This document shows, in pieces, positions 54,033 through 62,949 of a stretch of DNA of 62,949 bases. The DNA is from Prolixibacteraceae bacterium (GTDB lineage: Bacteria > Bacteroidota > Bacteroidia > Bacteroidales > Prolixibacteraceae). The notes under the pieces are model-generated. The model was given only the letters and a program-made list of their open reading frames with translations. It had not been told where the DNA came from and did no database searches. Numbering within the stretch: the stretch's first letter is position 1; each line of letters opens with the position of its first letter. The stretch lies in assembly GCA_028683385.1 (NCBI GenBank), contig JAQUIJ010000015.1, forward strand, positions 69,781 through 132,729, in the 5' to 3' direction. Both the position numbers and the translations under genes were made by a program.

Positions 54033-54044
54033 GTGAACATTTAC
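54033..54044. promoter_or_regulatory. Second TetR-type operator
   Basis: GTGAACATTTAC, followed by TAAC, matches the 52593 operator (GTGAATATTCAC then TAAC) at 10 of 12 bases. It lies 15 bases before the second TetR start. Confidence 0.6.
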
Positions 54045-54059
54045 TAACATTTATAAAAT

Positions 54060-54611
54060 ATGGAATCAAAAAAAGCAGAGATGGTTGAAGCTGCCGGAAG
54101 GATCATCCTTGAATCAGGCGTAAATGCTTTAACAATTGAAGAATTAGCTTTTAGAATGGAGATACCACATTCTGAACTTTTAATTTATTTTGAAAAGGAC
54201 AAAGATATTCTAAAGATGATGTTATTCAGTTTGGATAATGAAATACAACAATTAATTCATGATGTTGTATCCAGTACCCAATTGCCGGAAGAAGAACTCA
54301 ATAGCCTTTTTAAAAATCTCTATAAATTTTTCGATCAAAAGCCTTATTACCTGTCTATTATATTCGCTGCCGAATTGATGGAAAATGATTCGGACATACA
54401 GGCCATTCTGTTGAGAATTAAAACAGCTGCTGAAATTTATCTGTTCGAGGTTATAAATCAGGGAAAGCAGGAAAAGCTATTTAATAATGCAACAAGAACT
54501 AAGTCAATAGTCAATAAAATTTTGGTGAGTTTTCGAGTGCTTATGAACGAACAACAGATAAGTATTAAGTTGGTCAGAGATTTAGAGATACAAAGAGGAA
54601 TAAATGAATAA
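54060..54611 (+). CDS. TetR-like regulator 2
   Basis: 183 residues. N-terminal HTH-like part: VEAAGRIILESGVNALTIEE and AFRMEIPHSELLIYFEKDKD, the same fold as regulator 1 but less conserved recognition helix. Overlaps the TolC start by 8 bases. Two TetR genes in one operon suggest a heterodimer or stepwise control. Confidence 0.88.
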   Translation: MESKKAEMVEAAGRIILESGVNALTIEELAFRMEIPHSELLIYFEKDKDILKMMLFSLDNEIQQLIHDVVSSTQLPEEELNSLFKNLYKFFDQKPYYLSIIFAAELMENDSDIQAILLRIKTAAEIYLFEVINQGKQEKLFNNATRTKSIVNKILVSFRVLMNEQQISIKLVRDLEIQRGINE

Positions 54612-55992
54612 GATTATGAAGAAAACAAAGCTAAAAGCAATCGGACAAATGTTAACACGTAGTTTGCAGCAAACTAATACAAGTTTGCTAAAAGTCGTTT
54701 TAATTGGGATTATTCTGATAACAAATGTTGTCGTACAAGCTCAAACACTCTCGCTGGAGCAATGCATCGACACTGCATTGCAATATAACCGAACCATCAA
54801 ACTATCACAGCAGGATGTTTTTCAGGCCAATGAGAAAAACAAGGAAACCAAAGGCAATCTGTTTCCAAAACTGAATGGGATGACTGATTATCGCTATTAT
54901 ACTGACTTACCTTATCAACTGATGCCTGCTGATGCTTTTGGAGGTCCTGCCGGAACTTATAAGGAAGTGCAATTTGGTGTGCCTCAAAGCCTGAATGCCA
55001 ATCTTCAACTCGCAGTTCCAATTTACAATCCAACAGCTTTAGGTGCGGTAAAGACTACCCGGATTGCCAGTGAACTTTCTGAAATTCAGAAAACTAAAAG
55101 CGAGGAAGATGTTGTGCTGGAAGTTTCGAATGCTTACTACAATGCCCAAATTCTGCTGAATCAACTAGCTTTTTTGGATAGTAACCTAATCAATACCAAT
55201 AAGCTGCTCCAAACTACTACATTACTGCACCAACAACAGATTGCCAAAGGAACAGATGTGGACAGACTCCAATTACAGTTGGATCAGATAGCCAATCAAA
55301 GAAAAACCGTTTTTTCGCAGCAGCTGCAAGTGTTAAATGCACTCAAATTTCTGATGGGAAAACCAATTTTTGATTCCATCCAGGTTGCAATAACTGAAAA
55401 CACTTTGGTTCAATTGGATCCTCAGATTCAGGTGACTACAGACATGAAGTTGATTGATAAAAAATTACAATTTAATTACGCTGAGCTTAAAGGGCTCCGT
55501 AATTCAAAATTGCCTTCGCTGGGTGCTTACGGAGTTTATGGTACAACAGGTTATGGCAATACTGGCGCCAATAGCTTTTTCAATTTTCATCCAATCGGTT
55601 ATGTTGGCGCTCAACTGTCGATCCCACTGTTTAATGGCACGATTACAAAACACAAGATTGTACAAAAAAAGATAGATATACAGAAAACAAATATTCAGAA
55701 AGAAATGGTATCTGAAAAATCAAAACTTGACCTGATTAATGCCGAAATGCAATATACGCTTGCAAACCAAAACATTGCAACAGTTAATGATCAAATAAAA
55801 CTGGCAAAAAAGATTTACAACAATACCGTGCTGCAAAACAAACAAGGAATGGCAACCATTACTGATTTGCTACTGGCCGATAATTCCTTACGGGAAGCAC
55901 AGCAAAACTATATTGTTGCAATGGTAAATCTTCGAAAAGCAGAACTGGAATACAAACGGGTAACAGGAAACCTGATTTCAATTAAAAATTAA
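54604..55992 (+). CDS. TolC-type outer membrane efflux protein
   Basis: 462 residues. A signal peptide (IGIILITNVVVQAQ) follows a longer basic N terminus; the start may be 5 codons later (54619). Outer membrane factor repeats: LSLEQCIDTALQYNRTIKLS and a second half with PSLGAYGVYG and ANQNIATVNDQIKLAKKIYN. Forms a trimeric channel-tunnel for the RND pump. Co-transcribed with the MFP and RND genes. Confidence 0.93.
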   Translation: MNKIMKKTKLKAIGQMLTRSLQQTNTSLLKVVLIGIILITNVVVQAQTLSLEQCIDTALQYNRTIKLSQQDVFQANEKNKETKGNLFPKLNGMTDYRYYTDLPYQLMPADAFGGPAGTYKEVQFGVPQSLNANLQLAVPIYNPTALGAVKTTRIASELSEIQKTKSEEDVVLEVSNAYYNAQILLNQLAFLDSNLINTNKLLQTTTLLHQQQIAKGTDVDRLQLQLDQIANQRKTVFSQQLQVLNALKFLMGKPIFDSIQVAITENTLVQLDPQIQVTTDMKLIDKKLQFNYAELKGLRNSKLPSLGAYGVYGTTGYGNTGANSFFNFHPIGYVGAQLSIPLFNGTITKHKIVQKKIDIQKTNIQKEMVSEKSKLDLINAEMQYTLANQNIATVNDQIKLAKKIYNNTVLQNKQGMATITDLLLADNSLREAQQNYIVAMVNLRKAELEYKRVTGNLISIKN

Positions 55993-56017
55993 AAATTACG
56001 AATAAAAAATCAAGGAA

Positions 56018-57073
56018 ATGAAAAAAGCGATCATTTATATAATTGTAGCATTGGCGTTAATAGCCATCGTGTTAATTCGCCTGAAAACCAACAAAGAAAC
56101 CACTGTAAACAGGGTTTATCAATACGATAAAGAGCAGGCAATTAATGTGCAGTCCATCACTCTGAAGCTTGAAAGTGCTGAAAACGATATTTCTTACACG
56201 GGAACTTTTGAACCCAACAAAGAAACAAGAATCAGCGCGGATATTCAGGGAAAGATAAACTCCGTTTTAGTGGATGTTGGAAGCACGGTCCGAAAAGGTC
56301 AGGCTTTGATTCAACTAGACAACTCCTTACTGAAACTTCAATTGCAAACCATTGAGGTTCAAATTGAAGGATTGGAAGCGGATGTGAAACGATATACTGT
56401 GCTTGCTCATGCCGATGCCATTCAAGGCGTTCAGTTGGAAAAGACTGAGTTGGCTTTAAAGTCTGCCAAAGTACAGAAAGCTACTTTAACGGAACAAATC
56501 AATAAAACGACGATTACTGCACCTTTCAGTGGAATTGTTACTGCAAAACTTACAGAGGAAGGAGCCTTCGCGGCACCAGGTATTCCTTTACTTCAAATCA
56601 CGGATATCTCAAGCCTGAAGTTTACGGTAAATGTTCCGGAAAAGGAGTTAAGTCAGTTCGAAACCAATCAACAATATGCTCTTTTGGCAGATGCTTATCC
56701 AGAAACGGTTTTGTCGGGAAAAGTGATCATGACAGGCAGCAAAGCCAATATGGGTAATAGTTTTCCAGTACAATTTTTAGTAACCAACACTGCCGATTTA
56801 AAAATAAAATCAGGAATGTTTGGAAATGTACAGTTGAAAAGCGATAGTGAAGGCGAACATATCATCATCCCGGCATCTGCTATCGTTGGAACAAATATTC
56901 AACCACAGGTTTTTCTGGTCAAAAATGGGAAAGCTATTCTTCAGAATATCTCCATTTCATCCAGATTCCAAAATAAGATATTGGTATCAAGTGGTTTAAC
57001 CGAAGGTGATGTAATTATAATCAACGGGTTTATTAACCTTTTTGATGGCGCAAATGTGAAAATTAGCAACTAA
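56018..57073 (+). CDS. RND efflux periplasmic adaptor (membrane fusion protein)
   Basis: 351 residues. N-terminal membrane anchor (4-22), lipoyl/biotinyl halves ADIQGKINSVLVDVGSTVRKG and TAPFSGIVTAKLTEEGAF, a coiled coil between them (about 100-150), and the beta-barrel domain. Bridges TolC and the RND pump in the periplasm. 25 bases after TolC. Confidence 0.94.
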   Translation: MKKAIIYIIVALALIAIVLIRLKTNKETTVNRVYQYDKEQAINVQSITLKLESAENDISYTGTFEPNKETRISADIQGKINSVLVDVGSTVRKGQALIQLDNSLLKLQLQTIEVQIEGLEADVKRYTVLAHADAIQGVQLEKTELALKSAKVQKATLTEQINKTTITAPFSGIVTAKLTEEGAFAAPGIPLLQITDISSLKFTVNVPEKELSQFETNQQYALLADAYPETVLSGKVIMTGSKANMGNSFPVQFLVTNTADLKIKSGMFGNVQLKSDSEGEHIIIPASAIVGTNIQPQVFLVKNGKAILQNISISSRFQNKILVSSGLTEGDVIIINGFINLFDGANVKISN

Positions 57074-57078
57074 GTATC

Positions 57079-60000
57079 ATGAACATTACAAAATTATCAA
57101 TCAATCGCCCTTCGCTGATCATCGTTCTTTTCAGCGTATTCGCCTTGCTGGGGATAATAGGCTACAAAAACCTGGGGTATGAACTGTTGCCTGACTTTAA
57201 TCAGCCGGTAGTTGTAATAAAAACAATGTATCCGGGTGCCGAACCCAATGAAGTAGAAACCTCTGTTTCCAGAAAAATAGAGGACGCCTTATCGAATCTC
57301 GAAGGTGTCGATTATTTGGAGACCAAGTCGATGCCCAATGCTTCCGTTATTATTGCCAACCTGAAATACGGAACGAACCTGAGCATTGCCATGCAGGATG
57401 CCCAGCGGTATATAGACAATATTAAAAAAGATCTACCGGCAGACATTTTGAGTCCGGTGATGAGCAAGGTTTCGCCCAACGATTTACCCATTATATCGAT
57501 CAGCGCAACAAGTCGCTTGCCTGCTACAGAGTTTTATCAAAAAATGAAAGATGAGTATCTTCCACAAATTCAGCAATTGAAAGGGGTGGCAGAAATTACT
57601 CTGCTTGGCGGAGAAGAACGGGAAATTCAAGTGAAGGCTGATCAGGATAAACTGAAACTGTACAAAATATCACTATATCAGGTTGTAGAGGCCATTAACC
57701 GCTCAGGAATTGATTTGCCTGCCGGTAAAGCGCAAACTGATAAAGAAAGTAATTCAGTTCGTCTGACAGGAAAGTTTTCGAACGTAAATGATATCATGAA
57801 TGTTCAGGTAGCTATGCCTGGGCCGGGAATGCCGGTTTATGTAAAAGATTTAGCCACCGTTATCGATGGTGTTAAAGAAGTAAGTTCCGTAAGCCGCTAC
57901 AATGGCGTGAACGGGATAGGACTCTTGTTGAAAAAACAAGGTGATGCCAATGCTGTGGAAGTTTCAAAATTAGTTCATGCGAAACTCAAACAAATTGAAA
58001 GTGCTAACTCAAAATACAGTGTAAAATTTGATGTTGCCGATGATTCAACCGATATGACTATTGCGGCAGTAAATTCAGTGGTCGATGATCTGATTTTAGC
58101 GGTAATCCTGGTTTCACTGGTCATGTTCCTGTTTTTAAGAAGCTACCGGAACTCTTTGATTGTATTAATTGCAATTCCTACCTCATTAATTACCGCGTTT
58201 GCTGTGATGTGGCTGATGGGTTTCACCCTAAACCTGATGACCTTGCTGGCCATGTCGTTAATTATCGGAATCTTGGTGGATGATGCCATTGTAATTCTGG
58301 AAAACATTCAGCGACACCTCGATATGGGCAAGGATAAAGGGACTGCGGCACTGGAAGGGCGTATGGAAATTGGTTTTTCTGCAATCTCAATTACCTTAGT
58401 TGATGTGGTTGTATTTTTACCTATTTTGTTTTTGCAGGTATTTGTTGCCGATATGCTGAAGCAGTTCTCTATAGTGGTGATAACTTCCACACTTACCAGC
58501 TTATTGGTAGGTTTTACCCTGGTACCCTGGTTGGCTTCCCGGATTGGGAAAAAGGAAGATTTACAACCCACTAACATCATAAACCGTTTTCTGCTTTGGT
58601 TTGAAAAGCAATTAACAACATTTATCGATTGGTATGGCCGCCAATTAGAATGGGTACTTAACCATAAACTCATCTTTACCGGAATTGTTGTTTTCCTTTT
58701 GGTAATGACGGGTGTGATGATGAAACAGGGTATTATCGGAAAAGAAATGATGTCGACCGGAGATCAGGGAAAGTTTCGTTTGAATCTGGAATATGATAAA
58801 ACAACGACAGTTCAGGAGAACAATATCAGAACTCAGAAAGTAGAAAACTTTATCCTGCAGCAACCCGAGGTATCAACACTTTTCAGCAATATTGCCGGAC
58901 CAAGCACAGGGATTGGCAGTTTGGGGGTTGGCTCTGCCAATTTATCAGAATTTACCATTCAGTTAAAGCCGGAAAAAGAAAGAAGCATCAAAACAGAGCC
59001 GTTTATGAAATCGCTTCGCGAAGAGCTGAAAAAGCAATTTTCGGGCGTTAACTTTTCAATGGCAGTTCTGGGCTTACTTCCGAAACAGGCGCCTATAAAA
59101 ATAACCCTGAGTGGAAGCGATCTGAATTTGGTAATGAAAACTGGTAATAAATTGAAAGCGGCAATTGAGAAAATACCGGGTGCCGATAATGTTCAGTTAT
59201 CAGTAAAAGAAGGAAGCCCTGAATACAAGATTATCCCCGATAAAGATAAGATGCAGCGGTTGGGATTAACAACTGCCTATGTCGGGTTAAATTTAAGAAC
59301 TGCCTTCACCGGAAACGATGATGCCACATTAACCGAAAATGGAACGGAATACCCGGTAAGGATATGGCTGGATGATTTTGACCGTAGAAATTACGAAGAC
59401 GTGCAACGCCTTTCCATCGTAAACCCAATGAATATCCCCATTGAAGTATCCCAATTTGCTGAAGTAAGGCAGGATAATTCACCATCGTTACTCGAAAGAT
59501 TGGACAGACAACCTTCAGTAACTATTACTTCTGAATCGTTTGGCAGGCCATCGGGAACACTTGCTGATGAAGCAATTAGCTTTCTGGAAACGCAACCATT
59601 GCCCGAAGGGGTAAAATTAACCTGGGGGGCAGATATCAAGACACAGAATGAAAGTTTCGGGGCTTTGGGTTCTGTTCTTCTAATCTCATTTATCCTGATT
59701 TACCTGATTATGATAGCCCTTTATGATAGTTATATTTATCCGTTCGTGGCTTTATTTGCCATACCGATGGCTGCCATTGGGGCCTTCCTTGCGTTAAACT
59801 TATCATTAAACCATTTAACCTTGTTTGCACAGTTGGGATTAATCATGCTTATGGGATTGGTTACGAAAAATGCCATCTTGATTGTGGATTTTACCAACCA
59901 GTTGAAAGCACAGGGCAAACATTATAAAGAGGCATTGATCATTGCAGGAAAAGAGCGTATGCGACCTATTTTAATGACAACGCTTGCTATGGCAATCGGA

Positions 60001-60174
60001 ATGTTGCCCATTGCATTGGCCAAAGGTACAGCCAGCGAGTGGAAAAATGGTTTGGCATGGGTGATCATTGGTGGTTTGCTGTCGTCCATGATTCTGACTG
60101 TTTATTTAGTCCCGATGGTTTACTATGTGGTAGATCGTATTAAAGAGAAATTCGCAAATAAAAAACATAAATAA
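57079..60174 (+). CDS. RND efflux pump permease
   Basis: 1031 residues, full RND length with 12 membrane helices in two halves. First half after the N-terminal helix: PGAEPNEVETSVSRKIEDAL. The proton-relay region of helix 4 carries IGILVDDAIVILENIQRHLD, with the conserved DD pair; the second half has LMGLVTKNAILIVDF. Two large periplasmic loops bind substrates. Drug, bile or solvent export, driven by H+. Substrate range not evident. Last gene of the operon; terminator at 60175. Confidence 0.95.
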   Translation: MNITKLSINRPSLIIVLFSVFALLGIIGYKNLGYELLPDFNQPVVVIKTMYPGAEPNEVETSVSRKIEDALSNLEGVDYLETKSMPNASVIIANLKYGTNLSIAMQDAQRYIDNIKKDLPADILSPVMSKVSPNDLPIISISATSRLPATEFYQKMKDEYLPQIQQLKGVAEITLLGGEEREIQVKADQDKLKLYKISLYQVVEAINRSGIDLPAGKAQTDKESNSVRLTGKFSNVNDIMNVQVAMPGPGMPVYVKDLATVIDGVKEVSSVSRYNGVNGIGLLLKKQGDANAVEVSKLVHAKLKQIESANSKYSVKFDVADDSTDMTIAAVNSVVDDLILAVILVSLVMFLFLRSYRNSLIVLIAIPTSLITAFAVMWLMGFTLNLMTLLAMSLIIGILVDDAIVILENIQRHLDMGKDKGTAALEGRMEIGFSAISITLVDVVVFLPILFLQVFVADMLKQFSIVVITSTLTSLLVGFTLVPWLASRIGKKEDLQPTNIINRFLLWFEKQLTTFIDWYGRQLEWVLNHKLIFTGIVVFLLVMTGVMMKQGIIGKEMMSTGDQGKFRLNLEYDKTTTVQENNIRTQKVENFILQQPEVSTLFSNIAGPSTGIGSLGVGSANLSEFTIQLKPEKERSIKTEPFMKSLREELKKQFSGVNFSMAVLGLLPKQAPIKITLSGSDLNLVMKTGNKLKAAIEKIPGADNVQLSVKEGSPEYKIIPDKDKMQRLGLTTAYVGLNLRTAFTGNDDATLTENGTEYPVRIWLDDFDRRNYEDVQRLSIVNPMNIPIEVSQFAEVRQDNSPSLLERLDRQPSVTITSESFGRPSGTLADEAISFLETQPLPEGVKLTWGADIKTQNESFGALGSVLLISFILIYLIMIALYDSYIYPFVALFAIPMAAIGAFLALNLSLNHLTLFAQLGLIMLMGLVTKNAILIVDFTNQLKAQGKHYKEALIIAGKERMRPILMTTLAMAIGMLPIALAKGTASEWKNGLAWVIIGGLLSSMILTVYLVPMVYYVVDRIKEKFANKKHK

Positions 60175-60232
60175 AAAACCAGATAGACACATAGTTCACA
60201 TAAAAGATAAACTATGTGTTTATCTGGTTTAA
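60175..60232 (+). terminator. Efflux operon terminator
   Basis: A long stem beginning AAACCAGATA and ending TATCTGGTTT (20-bp, one mismatch), loop 60197-60209, then TTTAATA. Both strands have A/T-rich flanks. Confidence 0.8.
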
Positions 60233-60244
60233 TACTATAAATAG

Positions 60245-60694
60245 ATGAATAAAATAATCAAAATTCTTAAGTCGTTCTTAGTAATCGTACTACTGTCATC
60301 ATTTAGCATTCAAAAGCAGGAAACCTGCTCATTAACAATTGATGTGAGTGGATTAAGAAATTCAGAAGGTACAGTGCTTTTTGCTTTGTACAACAGGGAA
60401 GATGCATTCCCCGATGAACATTATAAAAAGTATTTCAAGAAACTTACCGGAAAAATAGTAAACGGGTCATCGTCGGTAACATTCGAAAACCTGCCAGAAG
60501 GGAAATATGCGGTAAATATACTGCACGATGAAGACAATGATGGTAAAATAAAAAAAGGAATCATCTTGCCCAAAGAAGGAATTGGTTTTTCAAATTATAA
60601 ATCCATTGGTTTTTCAAATAAGCCTTCATTTTCAAAAGCATCTTTTAGTGTGCTCAGTAACAAAAGGATAAAAGTTAATATTATATATATGTAA
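60245..60694 (+). CDS. DUF2141 family secreted protein
   Basis: 149 residues with signal peptide (SFLVIVLLSSFSIQ). DUF2141 signature: SGLRNSEGTVLFALYN, FENLPEGKYAVNILHDEDND, and a C-terminal beta strand. Periplasmic or outer-membrane linked, function unknown. 4 bases from the next gene. Confidence 0.92.
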   Translation: MNKIIKILKSFLVIVLLSSFSIQKQETCSLTIDVSGLRNSEGTVLFALYNREDAFPDEHYKKYFKKLTGKIVNGSSSVTFENLPEGKYAVNILHDEDNDGKIKKGIILPKEGIGFSNYKSIGFSNKPSFSKASFSVLSNKRIKVNIIYM

Positions 60695-60697
60695 GAG

Positions 60698-61597
60698 ATG
60701 AAACAATGCACTCTTTTGATCTTGATTTCTATATTTCTTGTCTTTTCAAGTACAGGCCAGGAAATAGATTCGACACCTCAGATTGGGCTTCCAATAATAT
60801 CTCAGGTAAATCAAGGCAATAGCTACATCACTTTCCCAACTGATGTTGGGAACATCGAACCATTATGGTTTGAAGGGAACATTATTCCGAATTTTTACCT
60901 CAGAGAAAGTAAGGATTCTCGTTGTATGGGAGTTCTGACACCTCAGATTATCATCCGGATGTACCAGGAAAGATCATATCCTGTTCGAACTCCGAGCTAT
61001 ATGCCGCAAATAACATTGTACTATCGATTAAAGAATAAATCGAACCTTCGGACTCAGAATTTATTTATACGGTTTGCGCACCATTCCAACGGTCAGGATG
61101 GAGATTTTTATTTGGAAAACGGAGAACTAAATGTGAAGTCAGGAGATTTCGCTACCAATTATATAGAACCGGGGTTTATCATAACTAATGTAAATAAACG
61201 ACTAAATGCTTACCAGTTTTTCAAAACTTCCCTTGAAATCCATCCCCCAGGTTATAGTAGCGATGAACTCGATGGAATTTACAGTAAAATTCGCTGGCAT
61301 ACTGCAGCCTCTATCTTTAAACTTCCGAACGAGAATAAATTAATTACAAATAAAGGGAATGCGTCAATATCGTTGAAAGGCGAGGCTACATGGATGTTTG
61401 GAAATGTGAACAATTGGAATCAGGTTTCATCAGACAGGCTGAACCTGAGCTTTACCTTTTATTATCATCCAAAATTTTTGGAAGACATCGGTTTGTTTGC
61501 GCAGTTGTACCATGGGATGGACTATTATAACATGTTTTTCAACCATCAATTAGATATTATTCGTTTTGGAATAATGACCGAAAAACTAAGATTCTAA
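60698..61597 (+). CDS. Outer membrane phospholipase A1-like protein
   Basis: 299 residues with signal peptide ending FSSTGQ. The catalytic motif of OMPLA, HxSNG, is present (FAHHSNGQDGDF, His and Ser). The rest is a beta barrel of alternating residues with a C-terminal Phe (KLRF). OMPLA hydrolyses phospholipids that move to the outer leaflet. The catalytic Asn position is not assigned. The DUF2141 neighbour may be an assembly or substrate partner. Confidence 0.8.
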   Translation: MKQCTLLILISIFLVFSSTGQEIDSTPQIGLPIISQVNQGNSYITFPTDVGNIEPLWFEGNIIPNFYLRESKDSRCMGVLTPQIIIRMYQERSYPVRTPSYMPQITLYYRLKNKSNLRTQNLFIRFAHHSNGQDGDFYLENGELNVKSGDFATNYIEPGFIITNVNKRLNAYQFFKTSLEIHPPGYSSDELDGIYSKIRWHTAASIFKLPNENKLITNKGNASISLKGEATWMFGNVNNWNQVSSDRLNLSFTFYYHPKFLEDIGLFAQLYHGMDYYNMFFNHQLDIIRFGIMTEKLRF

Positions 61598-61727
61598 ACC
61601 ACTCTGACTCACTTTATAAACATCCGTCTTTATTAGCTCCACTTTATAGAATAGGACGACCGACCACATTTCATACTATAAATTTGTTCCGGATTTTAAT
61701 GGTAGTAATGAAATAAGGGAATTTATC

Positions 61728-62837
61728 ATGAAAAAAGTTGAATTAAAAAAAAATGTGCTTTCTTATATCCAAGATAAACATTCAAAAATGTTTGATAAAG
61801 AGAAACTACGTGTTACTCTTAGTGCAAAACTGGCAATATACTTACTTTTTATTCTTATCACATTCTCTATAGTTATTGACATTACATACCAAAGCCATAA
61901 ACAAATACACCTTAAAATTTTTGCCGCTGAGAAAGCGGCAAAAAAACTAGAATATTCATCTCAGATTAGATCCGGAGCTGATTCGCTTATAAAGTCAATA
62001 ACCAAATATATCGCTACAGATAATGATTTCTACCAACATAATTATAAGAATCAATATCTGAAAGTCAAGGAAATTCATAAAAAACTCAAAAACCTCGACC
62101 TCTCGAAAGAAGAAACTTCAATTATTGATTCAATTGAGATAAACTTAGAATATATTGCTAAGTATGCTAATTTCATTTTTCAAAATACAAAGGTGAAATC
62201 GAATAATGATAAAGAAAGATACCTTAAGATAATCGATTACAATATTGAAAACAAATTGTTTACAAGGGCAAATGATATCTCCGATATAGCAATCAGAAAT
62301 ATTGGAGTAAAAAGAAATGAGCTGGAGATTAAATTATCTCAGGCAAGTGAACGAATCTTTTTGACATTTCTTCTCAGCATACTTTTTAGTTTAATATTTG
62401 CATATCACTTATGGTCTAGGTTTGTCAAACCAATTAAAGCACTTAGCGATGCAACTGAAGCACTTGGAAGAGGCAATAAAATAGAGCTATTAAAACCATC
62501 CGGTCATGACGAAATTGCAGCACTAACACGATCATTCAAACGAATGAATAAATCAATTAGAAAATCTCAATTGAATCTGATTAAAGAGAGAAAACGCTTT
62601 ATTGAAAATATTCTTGACACTATTCCCTCGGGAATAATCGTCATTAGTAAAAATTTAGATACCATATATACTAATCGATGTTTTTTTGAGCTTTTCGACC
62701 TTAGACAGCACCAGGATAAAAACATTAATATCGATGAGCTGATTCAGAAAGAAACATTACCGATAGAACTAAAGGATGCAATAATTGAAAACTACCCTGT
62801 CAAAGATATTGAGTTTCCATACTGGAAAAAACGGTGA
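61728..62837 (+). pseudogene. Sensor histidine kinase, truncated by insertion element
   Basis: 369 residues before a stop created at the insertion junction (TGA at 62835-62837). Two membrane helices (about 34-52 and 208-228) flank a helical periplasmic domain, then HAMP (FVKPIKALSDATEALGRG...HDEIAALTRSFKRMNKS) and a PAS domain start (FIENILDTIPSGIIVI). Histidine-box and ATPase domains are missing, so it was cut during the PAS region. The stop is at the first base of the IS-like repeat. Confidence 0.85.
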
Positions 62838-62949
62838 AATTGACCACCTGATTCCAGTTTAAATTGACCACCAGTTTCGGAGCAAAGTGACCACCGGTTG
62901 CCGACGCAAATTGACCACCCTTTGCCGGCGCAAACTGACCACCTAAAAC
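62835..62949. mobile_element. Left end of an IS21-family-like element with five terminal repeats
   Basis: From TG at 62835 on, AAANTGACCACC occurs at 62837, 62861, 62884, 62908 and 62932, each 23-24 bases apart. IS21-family ends carry such multiple terminal repeats and begin with TG. No transposase is in the window, which ends inside the element. Confidence 0.7.

Overview
The window looks like a chromosome segment from a marine or sediment member of the Bacteroidota (Bacteroidales/Marinilabiliales-like). The reasons are repeated TAnnTTTG -7 promoter boxes, AT-rich spacers with no strong Shine-Dalgarno sequences, and gene types typical of that phylum (fused E1 alpha/beta dehydrogenase, Omp85-like protein, DUF2141, cytochrome bd with a short Q loop, ppdK, NADP-type gdhA). 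No rRNA, tRNA or CRISPR array was seen.

Layout. 1-425 is the tail of a triple-repeat protein. 564-3155 is clpB. The 1.2-kb gap before ppdK (4340-7063) holds three tandem minus-strand copies of what looks like a small RNA gene, each with promoter, phased upstream TTAAC boxes and terminator hairpin. 7313-15641 has a luciferase-like monooxygenase, then an envelope electron-transfer set: TPR protein, CuA-like/polyferredoxin fusion, FG-GAP protein and lipoprotein cytochrome c, followed by an Omp85-like barrel. 15779-15866 resembles an ssrA (tmRNA) 3' end, beside a Fic gene. A ClC channel and a fused keto-acid dehydrogenase E1 follow.

22746-35112 is an accessory-looking block. It has four small Rnk/GreA-C-like proteins, a winged-helix regulator, two nearly identical promoter-operator modules, gdhA, a large GAF/receiver/PPDK_N protein with a degenerate response regulator, an NfnA-like flavoprotein that has lost its cluster cysteines, and MscS. 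A decayed second copy of the gdhA 3' end with its terminator lies at the far edge.

35348-52463 reads as a nitrosative-stress and respiration region. cydAB and metE are divergent from ric (Fe-S repair) across one symmetric operator. Downstream of ric come an Rrf2 regulator with three cysteines, amino-acid and redox enzymes, nadA, a cytochrome c, two SCO proteins, a CuA subunit and a heme-copper oxidase-like subunit whose active-site Tyr is replaced by Asn. I infer an unusual CuA-type nitric oxide reductase.

52582-60232 is a TetR-controlled RND efflux operon (cupin, TetR, membrane protein, TetR, TolC, MFP, RND), with matching operators before the cupin and the second TetR. The window ends with DUF2141, an OMPLA-like lipase, and a sensor kinase gene cut short by the end of an IS21-like element that carries five terminal repeats at about 24-bp period.
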